From contig NC_051139.1 of the NCBI RefSeq assembly GCF_014839805.1, positions 3,348,001 through 3,412,000 of the forward strand: a stretch of 64,000 nucleotides of DNA. The letters are read 5' to 3'. Below the pieces are notes generated by a model. That model was not told where the DNA came from. It made no database searches and saw only the letters and a program-made list of their open reading frames with translations. A program made the translations under genes and the position numbers. This document shows, piece by piece, positions 14,043 to 25,500 of this stretch (the first letter of the stretch is position 1; the number at the start of each line of letters is the position of its first letter). This stretch comes from Manduca sexta (taxonomy: Eukaryota; Arthropoda; Insecta; Lepidoptera; Sphingidae).

Positions 14043-16350
14043 GAAATCGCTGCAACTTTCGGTGCAATCAAAAAAATCTCATGTGACACACGCAGTAACT
14101 TTTCTTTTTCAAATATTTATTACTTTATATTAATGATGAAGCTAGGTGGTAAGTACATAAATTATAGAAAGTAAACACAAAACAAACCGTTAAAGTCGTA
14201 GAATTTGACTCATCGTTATATTCGTGCTAAAACAATATCCGCAAATGCAAATTCATCTTAAATATAAATGGAAAGAAATGTATGATTATTATTATTTTAT
14301 GTTTTTTTTATTCAAATAAAATCGTAGAAATATTCGACAAATAAAAAATCAAATAGCCATTAAAGCGGTACGTTAAAAACTCAACATCGCAATTCAAATA
14401 CAAAAATATTGCACTTTCTAACCCCATTTGCGACAGAGAAACAACAACATAAATTATAGGGCTATATTCAGATTTTATTTCCATTTTATCATTAACAATA
14501 AACTTTAAATGCGATAAACCACCACCCACTTTTCACTGGAATTTAATTTAGATCATGACGAGATACAAACAACCGTATCAATTAGCGAGATTTGAGCCTG
14601 CGTCCCACGCCTAAACACCTAGTAAGGCAAGGGTCCATTAAGGCTTCACAACCATCAATATTCATATAAAACAATAATTGTTTCACACTAAATTGTGTAC
14701 ATTACACGGGATCTTCAAGCAAAACCGGAATGTTAGGTCGCTTAGACTTTTCGTTCTTTTACGAATAAGTACTTACAGGCAAACTCTCCTAGACTAATCA
14801 GGTAAAAAAATCCAGTCACTTTTTCCAATGTCGCTTATTTGAAATTAATTAAATATTCATACGTAGCGAAAGGGATTCCCGTGGGTTCGACCCCACACCT
14901 ATACCATTGTTTATTATGGCCCGTTTTAACAATACAGGAAAACATCGCGAAAAAATCAGCATGACTAAACATTCGATATTATCCTGTTAACATTATAAAT
15001 GTGAATACTTCATAGATAAAATTTATCAAAAATGAATACATGCGCAGAAGACGGAATCCGCTACAGCATCAAGTAGCCATGACGCAGCGCATCCGCTCCC
15101 AACACAATCATGGAAAATAACACGTTACGTCTTATTTAATACGAAGGCAGGAAGCAAAAGAATTCATATTTTAAACCGAATTACAGTTGGAAAGTAAAAA
15201 CACGAGAACAATGGTGTCGCCATACAAAACACTGGCGAGGGAATTTCGACGCCTGATTCCATGAAGAGTGCGGTTGCAAAATATATGTTGCAATTGCAAC
15301 CAGAAATGTAAAACAAAAAGTTTTTATCGACCGCGCATCCTGTTGGCAATGTTTGATTGACAGAATATTACGAATGCATTGTTTTTATGAATCAAACGTA
15401 ACTTTAGTACGATGGACACTTGCATCATTGCTTGCAAGTTTATTGGTCTGATAAATGGACTATACATGGATCTATGTTGTCAATAATAAGCAGATGATAG
15501 AAAATTCCAGACTAAATTATTTCGTGGGTAGGAATAAGCATTTATTATGGTGGACCAGCTTTAATATTACTAGAAATAGTGGCAGAGAGATCAGCGACAT
15601 ACATAGAGGAGTTTATACTTATATTAAGAGACAACAAGACACCTATGTCAGACCTCTTACATTCTTTAATAACATTTTTGAATATACAATGGCAGAAAAT
15701 GATCAATAGTTTAGGAATTTTATGCAAGAACATAATATATGGAGCCGCACGAACTGGATTGAGAAATTCAGGCTATGAAAATTGTGACGCTTAAATGATA
15801 ACCCATCGTAGTTGAAATACGTAAGACATATATTTCCAAAACTGGAAGTCGAGCTTGGTTGGACGAGAGCCTCGCCCGACACTATAATATATACCTACCT
15901 CTATTCTATTCGAGAAATGGAATACATACTTAAGCGTGTGTATGTAAAACAGCAGAGTTTGGGAGCAGGCAACATTTTAAAACGTCATGTAATAAAAATA
16001 AGAAACAATACCTATAGTCTTTTTATGCATAAGTTTCCATTATCCGTTGAATTTCGTTATCAAACCAGTAATTTCTAGTTTTATAAAATCACCCAACCTC
16101 TTACGTTAATACAAGTATGCAAATGATATCAATTTATATGGATATAGTTTCAAAATAGGATTAATGACTCATAATCTATAGAAGACAGTTAAACGAATCT
16201 AGAACGTAGGGCCAGACGCGTTTTACATAATCAATAGCAACTCTGCTCAATTTTATTATCCCATTAACGTAATTCTTTCAAATGCAATTTATTTATGTAT
16301 GGGTCAATGCGCGATGATTAGACACAACTGTTTTTTTTTTTTATTTGTAC
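14043..16350. other. Intergenic region, no supported gene
   Basis: Several frames of 60-90 codons at 14.3-16.1 kb have no recognisable domain and are not linked by splice sites. A GGTTCGACCCC stretch near 14886 resembles a tRNA B box, but no matching A box or cloverleaf could be drawn, so no RNA gene is called. Confidence 0.5.
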
Positions 16351-16605
16351 TTAAGGCGATACCTCAAGGTCCATTTTCATACATTTTGTTTCACCTTTAA
16401 TCTGGGTAACTAAACAAGTATTGGCAAGTAAAGAATTTAAATTCACGTCTAGTTAGTGATTAGTTCTCGCAGTTGAAAGAAAAACGTAAAAATAATTAAT
16501 AATCATGGATATTTCGGCCTTTAAAATTTAATATGACGAAATTTTAAAGGCCAAAATATCCATGAAACAAAATGTATGAAAATGGACCTTGAAGTATCGC
16601 CTTAA
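16351..16605. mobile_element. TTAA-flanked MITE (copy 1)
   Basis: The element is bounded by TTAA on both sides. Its terminal inverted repeats start GGCGATACCTCAAGGTCC on the left and, read from the right end, GGCGATACTTCAAGGTCC; they run about 38 bp with one mismatch that I can see. An internal near-perfect hairpin (arms about 16505-16528 and 16540-16564, CATGGATATTT...AAATATCCATG type) lies towards the right side. It has no coding capacity. A second copy in the opposite orientation lies at 46560-46789 and shows that TTAA is the duplicated target, as for piggyBac and Kolobok elements. Confidence 0.85.
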
Positions 16606-19053
16606 CAATTTATTTTTAGATCAGTTTCATTTAAGGTCCTAAGTTTTTTTATTGCTTTGAATGGTCAGACGAGCTTGCCGCTCGCCTGATGGTAAGCGAT
16701 ACGACCGCCCAAAAACAATAGAAACACCATTCAACACCTTGAATTACAAAGTATTGTTTGGTATTCCACTGCGCTCACAATCCTGAGACATGAGATGTTA
16801 AGTCTTAAATCCAGTAGTTATAATGTTATTTATTATATGCATAAAAATATGTCTAGAATTGGATATGGAATTGTCCTTTCTTTTTCAAGATTCGGTAGCC
16901 AAATTTTTATTGTATTCGAATGCATTTTTTTTTACTCATCGGTGACGACGTAATGAATTTCGTTAATTAGAGCATAGTCACATCAAAGTCATTTCGACAC
17001 GGTTTACAACATATCTTGGCAATCATAAAACTATAGCTACTCTTAAAACTTCAAACGTTCTAATCAATCATTTTTGTTAATAATTCATACTTTAACGAAC
17101 ACGCATTTGTTGCCAACAGTACTGTATATTAATGCGTATTTATGTGTGCAGAATACGCCTCCGCGGTCCGCGCGACGGGTGAGCGACCCGTGCAAAATCT
17201 TAAAAACCATTCATTGAGCAAAATAAAAAAAATATACAGACGGCGTAAATAAACTCCGCTCATTGTTGCCAGCAAAAACTAGCCCTTCGATGCAACGCCT
17301 GTGCCGTGTCACGGTGAAAGTCGATTACCTGTTTATCTACACAATACACATATAGATATACGAAATGTCTGTCTGTGATTTTGAAATAAAAGTTTTCCCA
17401 AACTGGCGGTTAATAACACTTTATAAAAATTCAAAACGCGTATTTTAATGTTTGTCCGTCATCAAATTTTTTCGATAGTCCTCCTAATGATTAGCTGCTT
17501 TATAAGGCTTATATATACCTTTGGATGAATGACCTGCGCGGCGTCGGCATTTATAATTTGGTTTAATACCAACTTTACCAAATTAGGTTCGAATTTGTCG
17601 CTTACATTCTTTTATTTCTATTAAAAAATATATTTCCTGTATTAAACACTACGATATAGCAGAAAAACTAGATGAATAAATATATTAATTTACAAATACT
17701 GTAGTAGCTATAAAAACCTAAGTATTTGATATATACATTCCCGCGCAGCATCGTCGAATGGACGGAAGCCCCTACTTTGATAAACTTGGTACAAAGTCTG
17801 GTACAGCAGTGTGCCTTCGTTTCTATCGACATACTATTGTAATTACGATGACCTCTCCTATAGTTTGTCAATAAATGTTATCATTGTTTGGAAAATAATG
17901 AATGTTCATTAAACTATGTATAGCACATTATTACATTTTGATATTTATGACTTGTAAAACTTGAAATGAGTTTTAAAACTATCCCAATACAAATAATTTA
18001 TCATTGCTTTAGACTGTAAACCATGAGGGAAGAAAGTGTCAGTTATCATAAAAAAGCATTGTCTTTTATAGCATGGTGGTTGAATAATCATAATAATGAT
18101 TATTTACAGTTACAAATGAAATTATAATTAAGATTTGTTATAAATATTTTACTCAATGTAGAAAAATTGGGCTTGATAATTATATTATCAACCTGAGTGA
18201 CATTAATCTGCCATGGGAATATAACATACAATGAATGCTTACAAAAAACAAGTTGAATAACCTGTTTCAATACTTACTTTAAATAGTAACTGAATAATGA
18301 CAGGTTTTATTCTGAATTTCTAAAACATCCTTAATTTAAATATGTTCTTGAACTATAACCATTAGATAGGAAATCGTGAAAAACCGCCTTTGAATATGCC
18401 AAATTAGTGCAAATCATTTGTACTTCCTGAATATGATTGCTTATTTGAATATCTAACAGACAACCTGCTGGAGAAGGCATTGACATCATCAATAATTTGT
18501 ATAAGGAAAGAAATTAATATAATTATTACTTTAAACAAGTAGAGACTACAATACAACTGTGTATTTTTTTTTATATCATACTTATTTCTTGTTGCACCAT
18601 TAGAAATCTAAAACCAAAGGATTGTTGATTTTAAGTCTGAAAGTATTTTTGCAGAAGTTACTAAAAAATGTTAACACTAATCAACAGCTGCAATTAACGC
18701 TATGCTAACTTGAAAATGGCAACTTTACAGGAGAGACACTTAAAGTCAAAAATAAGTTACATTTTATAATACTAGAGCTTCCTTATTGAGTATTTTGTGT
18801 AATTCAAGAATTTTTCATTTTATCGCTAATAAAAAAGAGATTTTGTAAGCTTATAAAAGATAAAGAAATAATAATTTTGCATTTTAACAGAAATTAGCTG
18901 AAAATTGATTTAGAGTAGTGTTACTTGCTGGTATTGTAATGCTCATTACTTAGTATTAATCAATGAGTTGTGTGCCATTATTCACATAACATAGACCTGC
19001 ATTTATTAGGACTCTACCCTAAGCTGCTGTTTTATGTCCAGTCTTTGAGACAG
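16606..19053. other. Intergenic region with one interspersed repeat
   Basis: No gene is supported. A GC-richer patch occurs near 17150-17200. The minus-strand frame at 17668-17871 is unrecognised. Small palindromes of the kind AATAATCAT/ATGATTATT occur near 18085-18105 in otherwise plain AT-rich DNA. Confidence 0.5.
16661..16808 (+). repeat. Lepidopteran interspersed repeat fragment
   Basis: The run GCTCGCCTGATGGTAAGCG and the flanking sequence are of a type that I recall as widely dispersed in lepidopteran genomes. A diverged relative (CCGTCTGATGGTAAATGG) lies in a NOMO intron at 24667-24795. Class is not determined. Confidence 0.5.
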
Positions 19054-19427
19054 TATACAGGGTCATTTTGACATCGCATTACTAAATGAATTAGGCCAAA
19101 AATCATCCATGAGTAACAAATGTTTTTGCCAAAAATCCTGGGTTTTGTTTTCAAATTATTTTATTATTTTTGTATTTCAGTGTAAATATGGTGCCTGCAT
19201 GAGGATATTTCTGTCTGGAAATGTCATGTTGCTGTTGGGTTGAATCCTCTTAAAGCAGTAGTAGCGCCATTATGGTGGGGAAAATTAAAATTGCATTTTC
19301 TTGATATTTAATGCATTTAAAACTTTTACTTTTTGAAAATTTATAGTTACAGTAACTTGTGTTATTTTCAAATATACTAGTATGCTGTTTTATTTAGTAA
19401 TGCAATGTCAAAATGACTACATAATAC
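19054..19427. mobile_element. Non-autonomous DNA transposon with TATACAGGGTCATTTTG ends (short copy)
   Basis: The left end TATACAGGGTCATTTTG continues into ACATCGCATTACTAAAT. The right arm at about 19391-19426 is its inverse complement, ATTTAGTAATGCAATGTC followed by AAAATGAC, giving terminal inverted repeats of roughly 35 bp that decay at the extreme right. There is no coding frame. The same left end and subterminal sequence start the larger element at 28375 inside NOMO. Confidence 0.7.
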
Positions 19428-20788
19428 AGAGCTGACATTATTATAAGTATTACTCTGAGGAATAAGTAATAAAACAAATACTTTAATAAGTAGAAGCTAA
19501 TTAAATTTGCATTATTTTATTGGACATTAAGATAATCTAAGAAAATATACAGTAAAAAAAAAACAATTTAAACAGTGTTTTTTTATATTACTTAAAGAGT
19601 AAAATAACTTTTGTATACATTATTATTTATTGTTGACTGGTACAATATGAAACAAAGGCAAATTGCAAATTCATAAAAAAAATAACACATGGTATGTAAC
19701 ACAGTAGTTCTCTCTCTTATGTTTAATTACTCTAATAACTTCTCTAATACATTTGTCTGTGGTTTTTAAAAAATAAACCACATTCTATTTTTAAAATAGG
19801 CCAGTGACTAGTGAGCAGTTGTAGAACAAAATATTTATACAAAGTTTAGATATTGTATACATATATTTTTTAATATTACTTTTATAAAGATTGACTCATA
19901 ATCCTTAAGGGTGTCTTCATATCTGCTACATAATATTTATTATTCAATACAATAGCAATGCAATATTTTCCTACTGAGAAATGATAAAGAATATTTTCGA
20001 TCGAAGGGTTAGGTAACGCGGCACTGCAGTCATTCACTACATCGAATATAGCCTACTTAAAGGCGTGTCAGGTAACGACTTTGATATATTATAGTAGGTA
20101 ACAGTAATGATAAACTGTTTCTGTAAATCTTTCTTACCTTTTTGATGACATTTCCGTCATTTTTGCTTTATCACTTTTTTAAATCACGCTATGTATAAAT
20201 AATAATAAAAGTTCATTATCTCTATAATAGCACTTTATAATACTATATCAGTTCATTGTTCATAATATTTTTGTACAATAAATCCAAAAAATAAATTACA
20301 ATCAAATAATCGCAAGAACCTGCGACACGCACCATCTGTATTTTTTTTATAAATAGCATAGAATATAAAATTACGGTTGTGGGCTGTCAATTCACATACG
20401 TTCCATTTCTCTTTCATCGTAATCGTAAAGAAACGAAAACAAATTACGTATCAAAGAAATGGGTTTACAAATCCATATAATATACCTTGTTTCGTTTAAG
20501 TGCAATAAATAAACAAAATTAAGAATTAAATAAAAAAAAATTGGACATAATATAGAACGACTATAAAATGCAACGGAACGTAATTTTGTTTAGTTGCTAT
20601 GGGAACCTTCATGATAACAAACGCATGGCCAATCAATGGCCGCGGCCAAACTCAAAATTCTCGTGTTTACTGTCATCTTGTCAAGTTGTTATGCTACCGC
20701 TAAAAAATATCCTTTATTGATCAAACTTTTGTAGTTAGTCGCCTTTAAATGTAAGCGTACACTGTGCTTACAAGTGAGCTCAAACGAA
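19428..20788. other. Upstream region of the CFAP20 gene
   Basis: AT-rich intergenic DNA without a supported gene. No TATA box or clear initiator could be assigned to the downstream CFAP20 gene. Confidence 0.45.
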
Positions 20789-21485
20789 ATGTTTAAAAAC
20801 ACATTTCAGTCCGGATTCCTATCAATTCTTTACAGCATAGGCAGCAAACCTTTGCAAATTTGGGACAAAAAGGTTCGCAATGGGCACATAAAGAGGATTA
20901 CGGACAACGACATACAGAGTCTAGTGCTCGAAATAGTCGGCACCAATGTGAGCACTACGTACATAACATGCCCAGCCGATCCGAAGAAGACCCTGGGCAT
21001 CAAATTACCGTTTTTGGTTATGATTATAAAAAACCTAAAAAAATACTTCACGTTCGAAGTTCAGGTGAGACTTATAACATGATACAATTGATCTCATCAC
21101 TCATGCATTATTTTAACATTTTATATAAAAAAAATATTTCAATTGTAAACATAACCTCTAATCCCAGGTCCTTGACGACAAAAACGTACGAAGACGGTTC
21201 AGAGCGAGCAATTATCAGTCGACGACTCGAGTGAAGCCCTTCATATGTACAATGCCCATGCGATTGGACGAGGGCTGGAATCAAATACAGTTCAATCTTG
21301 CCGACTTCACAAGGAGAGCGTACGGGACTAACTATGTTGAGACCTTGAGAGTTCAAATACATGCAAATTGCAGGATCAGAAGGGTTTACTTCTCCGACAG
21401 GCTGTATTCTGAAGACGAGCTGCCAGCAGAATTCAAGCTGTTTCTACCAATACAGAATAAGGCCAAAATGGCAGTGGCCACATGA
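20789..21485 (+). CDS. CFAP20: CFAP20/Bug22 family ciliary protein
   Basis: Two exons, 20789-21064 and 21168-21485, separated by a 103-bp GT-AG intron, encode 197 residues, close to the usual length of about 193-199 for this family. The start is the ATG at 20789; an upstream in-frame GTG at 20774 is not a likely start. The protein opens [20 protein letters not shown] and retains the family blocks [13 protein letters not shown], the [17 protein letters not shown] segment, RPFIC-type [17 protein letters not shown] and the C-terminal [20 protein letters not shown]. The family is a conserved axonemal and centriolar protein (inner-junction region of ciliary microtubule doublets) required for motile cilia and sperm flagella; in insects the main site would be testis and sensory neurons. 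The neighbouring NOMO gene starts about 1.1 kb downstream on the same strand with no evident functional tie. Confidence 0.97.
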
Positions 21486-22597
21486 GAAATTTCAGTCATG
21501 TTGTCATTAATCTAGTAAATATATATGTATAAGTTTATTTTACTTTATTTTATATTGCTAAATGTACACCTCTTTACACATTTATTAGCAATTTTACTGT
21601 TATTTACATGCAATTAAAACACACCCAGAGTGACTTGTGTTTATTCTATAGCTCATTTTTATAAGTATAAACACTTTGGTATATGTTTAACCTTGCTCAA
21701 GCTATAAATGCTTTAAATGCACATACTAAAGTATGACCCAAATCTTGTAAAATCTGAGAATTGTATTTTAGAAGGTTAAGCTTAAATATTATGCCATACT
21801 TTGAGTATGTTTACTCAATATAATTTCATATTTCAAAGTTCTACACTTTGAAAATCTTACTTAAATTTCATGAAATAGAATTTCCTAAATCCTGGATCCA
21901 TTCCTAGTGAATAGATAGTGATGTTCTTAGAAATTTTACTGTGGCTCGAGCTTGTTGACGTGTCTATTTTGATCATCCGAATACAATTAGAATAGTTCAT
22001 AACGGGCATTCGAATTTAAAACCGAATTGGATAATTTTATGTAACTTATCAAAAATAAGCTTTCGTAACACTATCGTCAGTCCGTACATAAATTCGCAAA
22101 TGACTCATGCCGAAGAACATTTTTAGTTGAATGTAATGAGTGCAGCGATGCATTATGAAGTTGAACAAAATATATGATATAAGTATTATATGTCCCTATT
22201 GAAATATATAAGTAGGTAAGCAAATCAACAAACTAGTCATATTACATTTATTGCTGGCATCATATTCAATATAATAAACCAATTGGGTTTATTATTCTCT
22301 TGAAAGTACATTTAATACGATCTTGATACATATTCTATACTGTCCACATTTTCGGAAATTGGAATGCTTCAATCTCAAAACGGTAATTAATAGTAAGTAG
22401 TTTGTCTAAGATACTATTTTTAAATATATTGAATCCCAAAACGATTTATTTCTTTTTTGTATAAAACATTCATAATTATTTGTAATTAAAAATAAAACAT
22501 AATATCGAATAGTTAGATATTGCAATCGATTAACTTATCAGATGATAACAGCACATTACTATTCCTTGTTCTTGTTTGTTCTTGTCATTTGTCAAAA
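21486..22597. other. CFAP20-NOMO intergenic spacer
   Basis: AT-rich DNA holding the 3' UTR of CFAP20 (a possible ATTAAA poly(A) signal near 21613) and the promoter of NOMO. Partly complementary stretches around ACTAAAGTATG and CATACTTTGAG (21720-21810) may be remnants of a short inverted repeat. No gene is seen. Confidence 0.45.
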
Positions 22598-25500
22598 ATG
22601 GCGACCTTTACTACAAGGAAATTATTTATTTCTATTTTATTAACATTATCAGTTTTAAGATGTAACGCAAACGATATAATTGGTTGCGGTGGTTTTGTGA
22701 AAAGCCATGTTAGTTTAGATTTCTCCAAAATAGAAATTGGATTGTAAGTTGTTTTATTAAGTTAACCTAAAAAAATCTAATTGGATTAAATCGTGATAAA
22801 TATCAAAAAGTTTTGACATATAATAGTAATATTAACCTGAAAATTTGAATTCTTATCATTTCTTTACTTTTTTATTGTCATTTTCATTCATAAACAATGT
22901 ATTTAGATAATAATAAAAACCAACAGGTATACCAAAGAAGGAAGCCTAAAAGAGAAGACAGAATGCGCCCCAACCAACGGCTACTACTTCCTTCCTCTCT
23001 ACGAGAAAGGAGAGTACGTTCTGAAGGTCCACCCGCCTCCTGGGTGGAGTTTCGAACCGTCACAAGTGGAATTATCAGTTGACGGCGAAACCGACCAGTG
23101 TTCTACTGGCCAGGATATTAACTTCGCGTTTAACGGCTTCGGCATCACCGGCAAGGTGATCACTGCTGGCCAGAAGCAAGGGCCGAGCGGTATTGCGGTG
23201 CAACTTGTTAATGATAAGGGCGAAGTGCGTAATACCATCACTAGTGCTGGTGGGGATTTCCATTTCACTCCGGTTATACCCGGGAAGTATACTGTGAAGG
23301 CGTCACATCCAAGGTGAGTGTTAATCTAATTGATATGCAAGAATTGATTATACTTCCATGCTAAGCTCAAAGAAAATTAGCTAAAAGAAATGCCCATCCA
23401 ATGAACTTACCTAATTAACAGTATCTTATTTAGAACTTGTTAAAAAAATAACTTAAAAATGTTTTCTTTATCTCAGTTTTACTTAAAAAACTATAAAACT
23501 AAATTTACAAATCTTATCTCGAAACAAGGTTTTGCCTGACATACCACTTTTGCACTTAGCATGGCAGTATAGTAAAGATGAAAGGCTGGTTACTTTTCAA
23601 ATAATGTGTATTAAAATAAATCGTACTATGTACCTTATGTTAACTTGTTAATTCTAAATTCAATAGAGATATTTGAATTGTGGATTGTGTAGTCTTGTTT
23701 ATTATATTTTCACTCCACATCTTGGGCATACTGTAAGAATTAGATCCATAATTCAAGAGTTAATCTTTTAGTCATTTTATATCTAAATTGCAGATGGAAA
23801 TTAGAGCCATCACAAGCTGCAGTGCAGGTGAAGGAAGGCAACACTGCATTACCCATAGGAGTATTAGCTGTGAAAGGCTATGATGTTTCTGGATCTGTCA
23901 CATCATTTGGCACCCCTATCAATGGAATCTACGTACTATTGTATTCCAAGGAGGTAAGGTTTTAAAATCTGATTCCCTCTTCCTTTTAAACCGACTTACA
24001 AAAAAATGATGAGGCCCTTAATTTGTATTTTTTTTTATATTTTTTACCTCCGACCCAGTAATTTATTAAACAATTTGGAAAATTAGTCTTTGATTTTAAA
24101 GAATATACTTTGAGTATGGTCTCATAGAAATATTTTTAAAATCGGTTTAGTAGTTTGGTTTTTGAACTAAAATAATTTGAATAAGTATGTTGCCCAAGTA
24201 ATCGAAATTACATATTTTTCTTTCCTGTGACTTGTTCAGTTGGGTTTTGTTAATTAGCTCTATAGCTACAATACATTTAGCGATATAATATTCATGACTA
24301 GTTCATATTTCATGCACTTTTAATCATGTGACAACATTTTATTGCCTTCTACTGTTTATAAATGAATATTAATTTTGCATTCACAGGAGAATCCTAAATT
24401 CCGCGTAGAAGGGTGCAACACAGCTCTTCTGCAAGGCGTACCAGATTCTCCAATCTGTCACTCCATCACCGATGCATCAGGAGAGTTCAACTTTGGCCTC
24501 GTACCGTCTGGAGAGTATAAACTGCTAACATTGTCCACCCCTCCAGGCCAAGTGGCGGTCAGTTATAACATCAGGCCTGAGTTTGTGACTTTTACCGTGC
24601 GACATGACAGCTTGTTCATAAAGAATGCTTTTGAGGTGAGAAAATTTTATATACTGTTATTTTTCTTTTTTTTATTGTCTGAGCAGGCAAACTAGTTATA
24701 GGTCCGTCTGATGGTAAATGGCATCTGTCGCCCGAGGACATATGCAATATTAGAGGCACAGCCAAGCCCCTGCCTACCCAGCATACCTAATTACGATCTA
24801 AAAAAATTGGTGAAAGTGCTTTGTTTAGTTTGTCCAAATATTTTTTGTTAAATGCATAACTATAGTAGGCACAAACATAAGCAGAATATTTCCAGCTGCA
24901 TGAATATTGCATAATGCATATTTTACAATTTCTATCTAGTTATTTCTCGTGTCCTTTAAACCATTAATTTAAATTAGTTTCAAATGCAAAAATAAATATG
25001 AGTTACAATTTTATATAATGGTTTTTCTGAGAATAACCTCAAGATTTCATTTTGAAAATATTCAGCATGCATTACAAAAACCACTCTCTTTTTGTTCAGG
25101 TAACAGGTTTCACAATAGTTGGTACAGTAATCACATCCCCTGGTGGCAAGGGAATATCTGGTGCCAGGGTTTTGTTGGATGGGGAGCCTGTTGGCAAAAC
25201 TGATGCTACTGGCAAGTTCACTCTGCCCAGCCTACAACCTTCCACTTACATGCTAAGTGCCCAACATGGTGAGTTATAAACATTTTATATGCAACTGATA
25301 ATATAAATTATAATGATTGACTTGAATCAAGCTCTCGTGCTGTCTTTTCCTCAATTGTTTTAAGTACCACTTATAACGCAAATAATATAATACTTTACAG
25401 TTCAAACTCTCTTCTCTCTTGTCTTAACAATTGAAAATTGTATGACTGCTGGCTGTAATTCTGGTCAATATTGAAGGTATCCAAAGTTGTTCATTGACAT

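Noticed and set aside
14880..14900. Possible tRNA gene from a GGTTCGACCCC B-box-like stretch
   Set aside because: No A box at the right distance and no cloverleaf arms can be paired.
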